Of a stretch of 5,078 nt of DNA, positions 4,296 through 5,078 are shown piece after piece. The stretch spans positions 1-5,078 of the forward strand of contig JAUXUE010000103.1 in the NCBI GenBank assembly GCA_030681075.1, read 5' to 3'. The notes under the pieces are model-generated. The model made no database searches. It saw nothing but the letters and a program-made list of their open reading frames with translations, and was not told where the DNA came from. Positions within the stretch are counted from its first letter, which is position 1. Each line of letters opens with the position of its first letter. Both the position numbers and the translations under genes were made by a program. The stretch comes from Candidatus Amesbacteria bacterium (lineage in GTDB: Bacteria > Patescibacteriota > Microgenomatia > CAZETR01 > Amesbacteraceae).

Positions 4296-4985
4296 GGAAC
4301 AAACTTCATTATAAGTTAATTGAGCTAAGGATTCTAGGTCAAGTTGAGTTTTGAAGTCGAAATAATCAACTCTAAGTACACCTTTATATTCTTTTTGTTT
4401 GGTGGGTTTCCCGATTGTTCTGGGGTCAATAGTTGTTTTATAAAATTGAGTTTTCGGTATCTTGATTACATTAAGCCAATATTTTTCTAGACTTTCTATA
4501 TCCTGATCTGCACGACACATGACAGTACATCGAATTTTGTTTATATCAAAATCGTCAAAACAAATCTGTAATAACTTTAGAAATAACTCGATTATTCGAT
4601 GATCAGTGTTACCGAGGCAAAATACAGATCCTCTGTGTGATTTTGAAGCTTCTCCTAGACATAGCATAGCTAATGCTATTTTTGCTGTTTTCTTATCGTT
4701 GATTTTTAGAGAAATTGGTAAATTAGTTGATTGTAAATGTTTCAATAATTCCTCTCTTTTTATTTTTCTTACTACTGCTGCAGTAGCTCTCGCAATCCCA
4801 AGATTTTTTATATTTAGTTTAGTTATTTTTTTAAGGTATGTATTGGGTAATGGAGTGTTTCTACATATCCAATGCAAAGTACTTTTTGCCAGCTTGATAT
4901 TTAATAAAATATTAATTTCTCCGTATGTTTTGCCTTTATGCCTTAACTTTCTGATTTTCGTGATCAAGATGTCTGAATATCTCAT
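4281..4985 (-). CDS. HTH plus LAGLIDADG-like domain protein
   Basis: A protein of 234 residues from the ATG at 4985. Residues 11-45 form a helix-turn-helix: KIRKLRHKGKTYGEI, a turn, then LAKSTLHWICRNTPL, resembling the 'LRxKGxSYxEI...SKSTVxxW' pattern of resolvase or transposase-type HTHs. A basic helical linker follows (50-95). From 101 on comes a LAGLIDADG-like unit: IALAMLCLGEASKS, FCLGNTDHRIIELFLKLLQ, IRCTVMCRADQD, LEKYWLNVIKIPKTQFYKT and GVLRVDYFDFKTQLDLESL. I know this arrangement as a common unnamed family in CPR genomes; WhiA shares the idea of HTH plus LAGLIDADG. Whether it cuts DNA or only binds it is unclear: the usual acidic end of the first LAGLIDADG helix is a Glu here (GEAS). 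The in-frame TTG at 5006 is less likely, as the promoter predicts an mRNA starting near 4988. The last residues, GPVV and the stop, lie in the tRNA-Ala(GGC) gene. Confidence 0.75.
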   Translation of the reverse strand: MRYSDILITKIRKLRHKGKTYGEINILLNIKLAKSTLHWICRNTPLPNTYLKKITKLNIKNLGIARATAAVVRKIKREELLKHLQSTNLPISLKINDKKTAKIALAMLCLGEASKSHRGSVFCLGNTDHRIIELFLKLLQICFDDFDINKIRCTVMCRADQDIESLEKYWLNVIKIPKTQFYKTTIDPRTIGKPTKQKEYKGVLRVDYFDFKTQLDLESLAQLTYNEVCSGPVV

Positions 4986-4994
4986 GATATAAAT

Positions 4995-5023
4995 ACTGTA
5001 CTCCAATAGACACCTGCTGTCAA
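4995..5023 (-). promoter_or_regulatory. Promoter of the HTH/LAGLIDADG-like gene
   Basis: On the - strand: TTGACA (5023-5018), a 17-bp spacer and TACAGT (5000-4995). Transcription would start at about 4988, leaving 0-3 nt before the ATG at 4985, so a leaderless mRNA is predicted. Beyond it, bases 5024-5078 show no gene that I can support. Confidence 0.55.
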
Positions 5024-5078
5024 TTTAGTAAGGAGTTCGATTAGAAGAAATCTAGTATTTAATTCCAAACAACTTCAG

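Noticed and set aside
1..5078. CRISPR array or classic insertion sequence
   Set aside because: No regularly spaced direct repeats and no transposase gene are present; the only long repeats are the inverted ones around the GIY-YIG gene.

Overview
The window looks like a chromosomal segment of a Candidatus Patescibacteria (CPR) bacterium, most likely from the Microgenomates side. This is inferred from protein character, not from a marker gene. The evidence is: a secreted Cys-rich protein whose C-terminal half matches a beta-rich surface family that I associate with these genomes; compact AT-rich DNA; small GIY-YIG and HTH/LAGLIDADG-like genes; tRNA genes without encoded CCA; few Shine-Dalgarno sequences; and TGA used as a normal stop (ends of the genes at 408-2363 and 2633-2896), which argues against the UGA=Gly lineages.

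Left part (1-2363), cell surface: the C-terminal end of a proline-rich extracellular protein (1-357), then its own promoter and a 651-residue secreted protein (408-2363) with 35 cysteines in its N-terminal third, an Ig/Fn3-like module and a long beta-strand-rich C-terminal domain.

Middle part (2360-3672): a BrnT/BrnA-type toxin-antitoxin pair in toxin-first order (2389-2649, 2633-2896, 17 nt overlap) behind a consensus promoter that holds a palindrome; a small membrane-anchored extracytoplasmic protein (2937-3317) whose promoter repeats 11 of 12 bases of the brnT promoter motif; and a double zinc-ribbon protein (3382-3672). The zinc-ribbon gene's leader can hide its perfect Shine-Dalgarno in a 9-bp helix, or release it by a competing 5-bp hairpin.

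Right part (3679-5023): two convergent tRNA-Ala genes (CGC on +, GGC on -), both with the G3:U70 alanine identity pair, enclose a 78-residue GIY-YIG nuclease-like gene. Three blocks of matched inverted repeats, in the order A-B-C-gene-C'-B'-A', bracket that gene closely, so it looks like a compact cassette. On the far side, an HTH plus LAGLIDADG-like protein on the - strand runs into the tRNA-Ala(GGC), which supplies its last codons.

Four of the protein genes have a -10 box ending 6-9 nt before the ATG and no Shine-Dalgarno, which predicts leaderless mRNAs. The best candidates for something undescribed are the inverted-repeat GIY-YIG cassette between the tRNA-Ala genes and the bistable leader of the zinc-ribbon gene.
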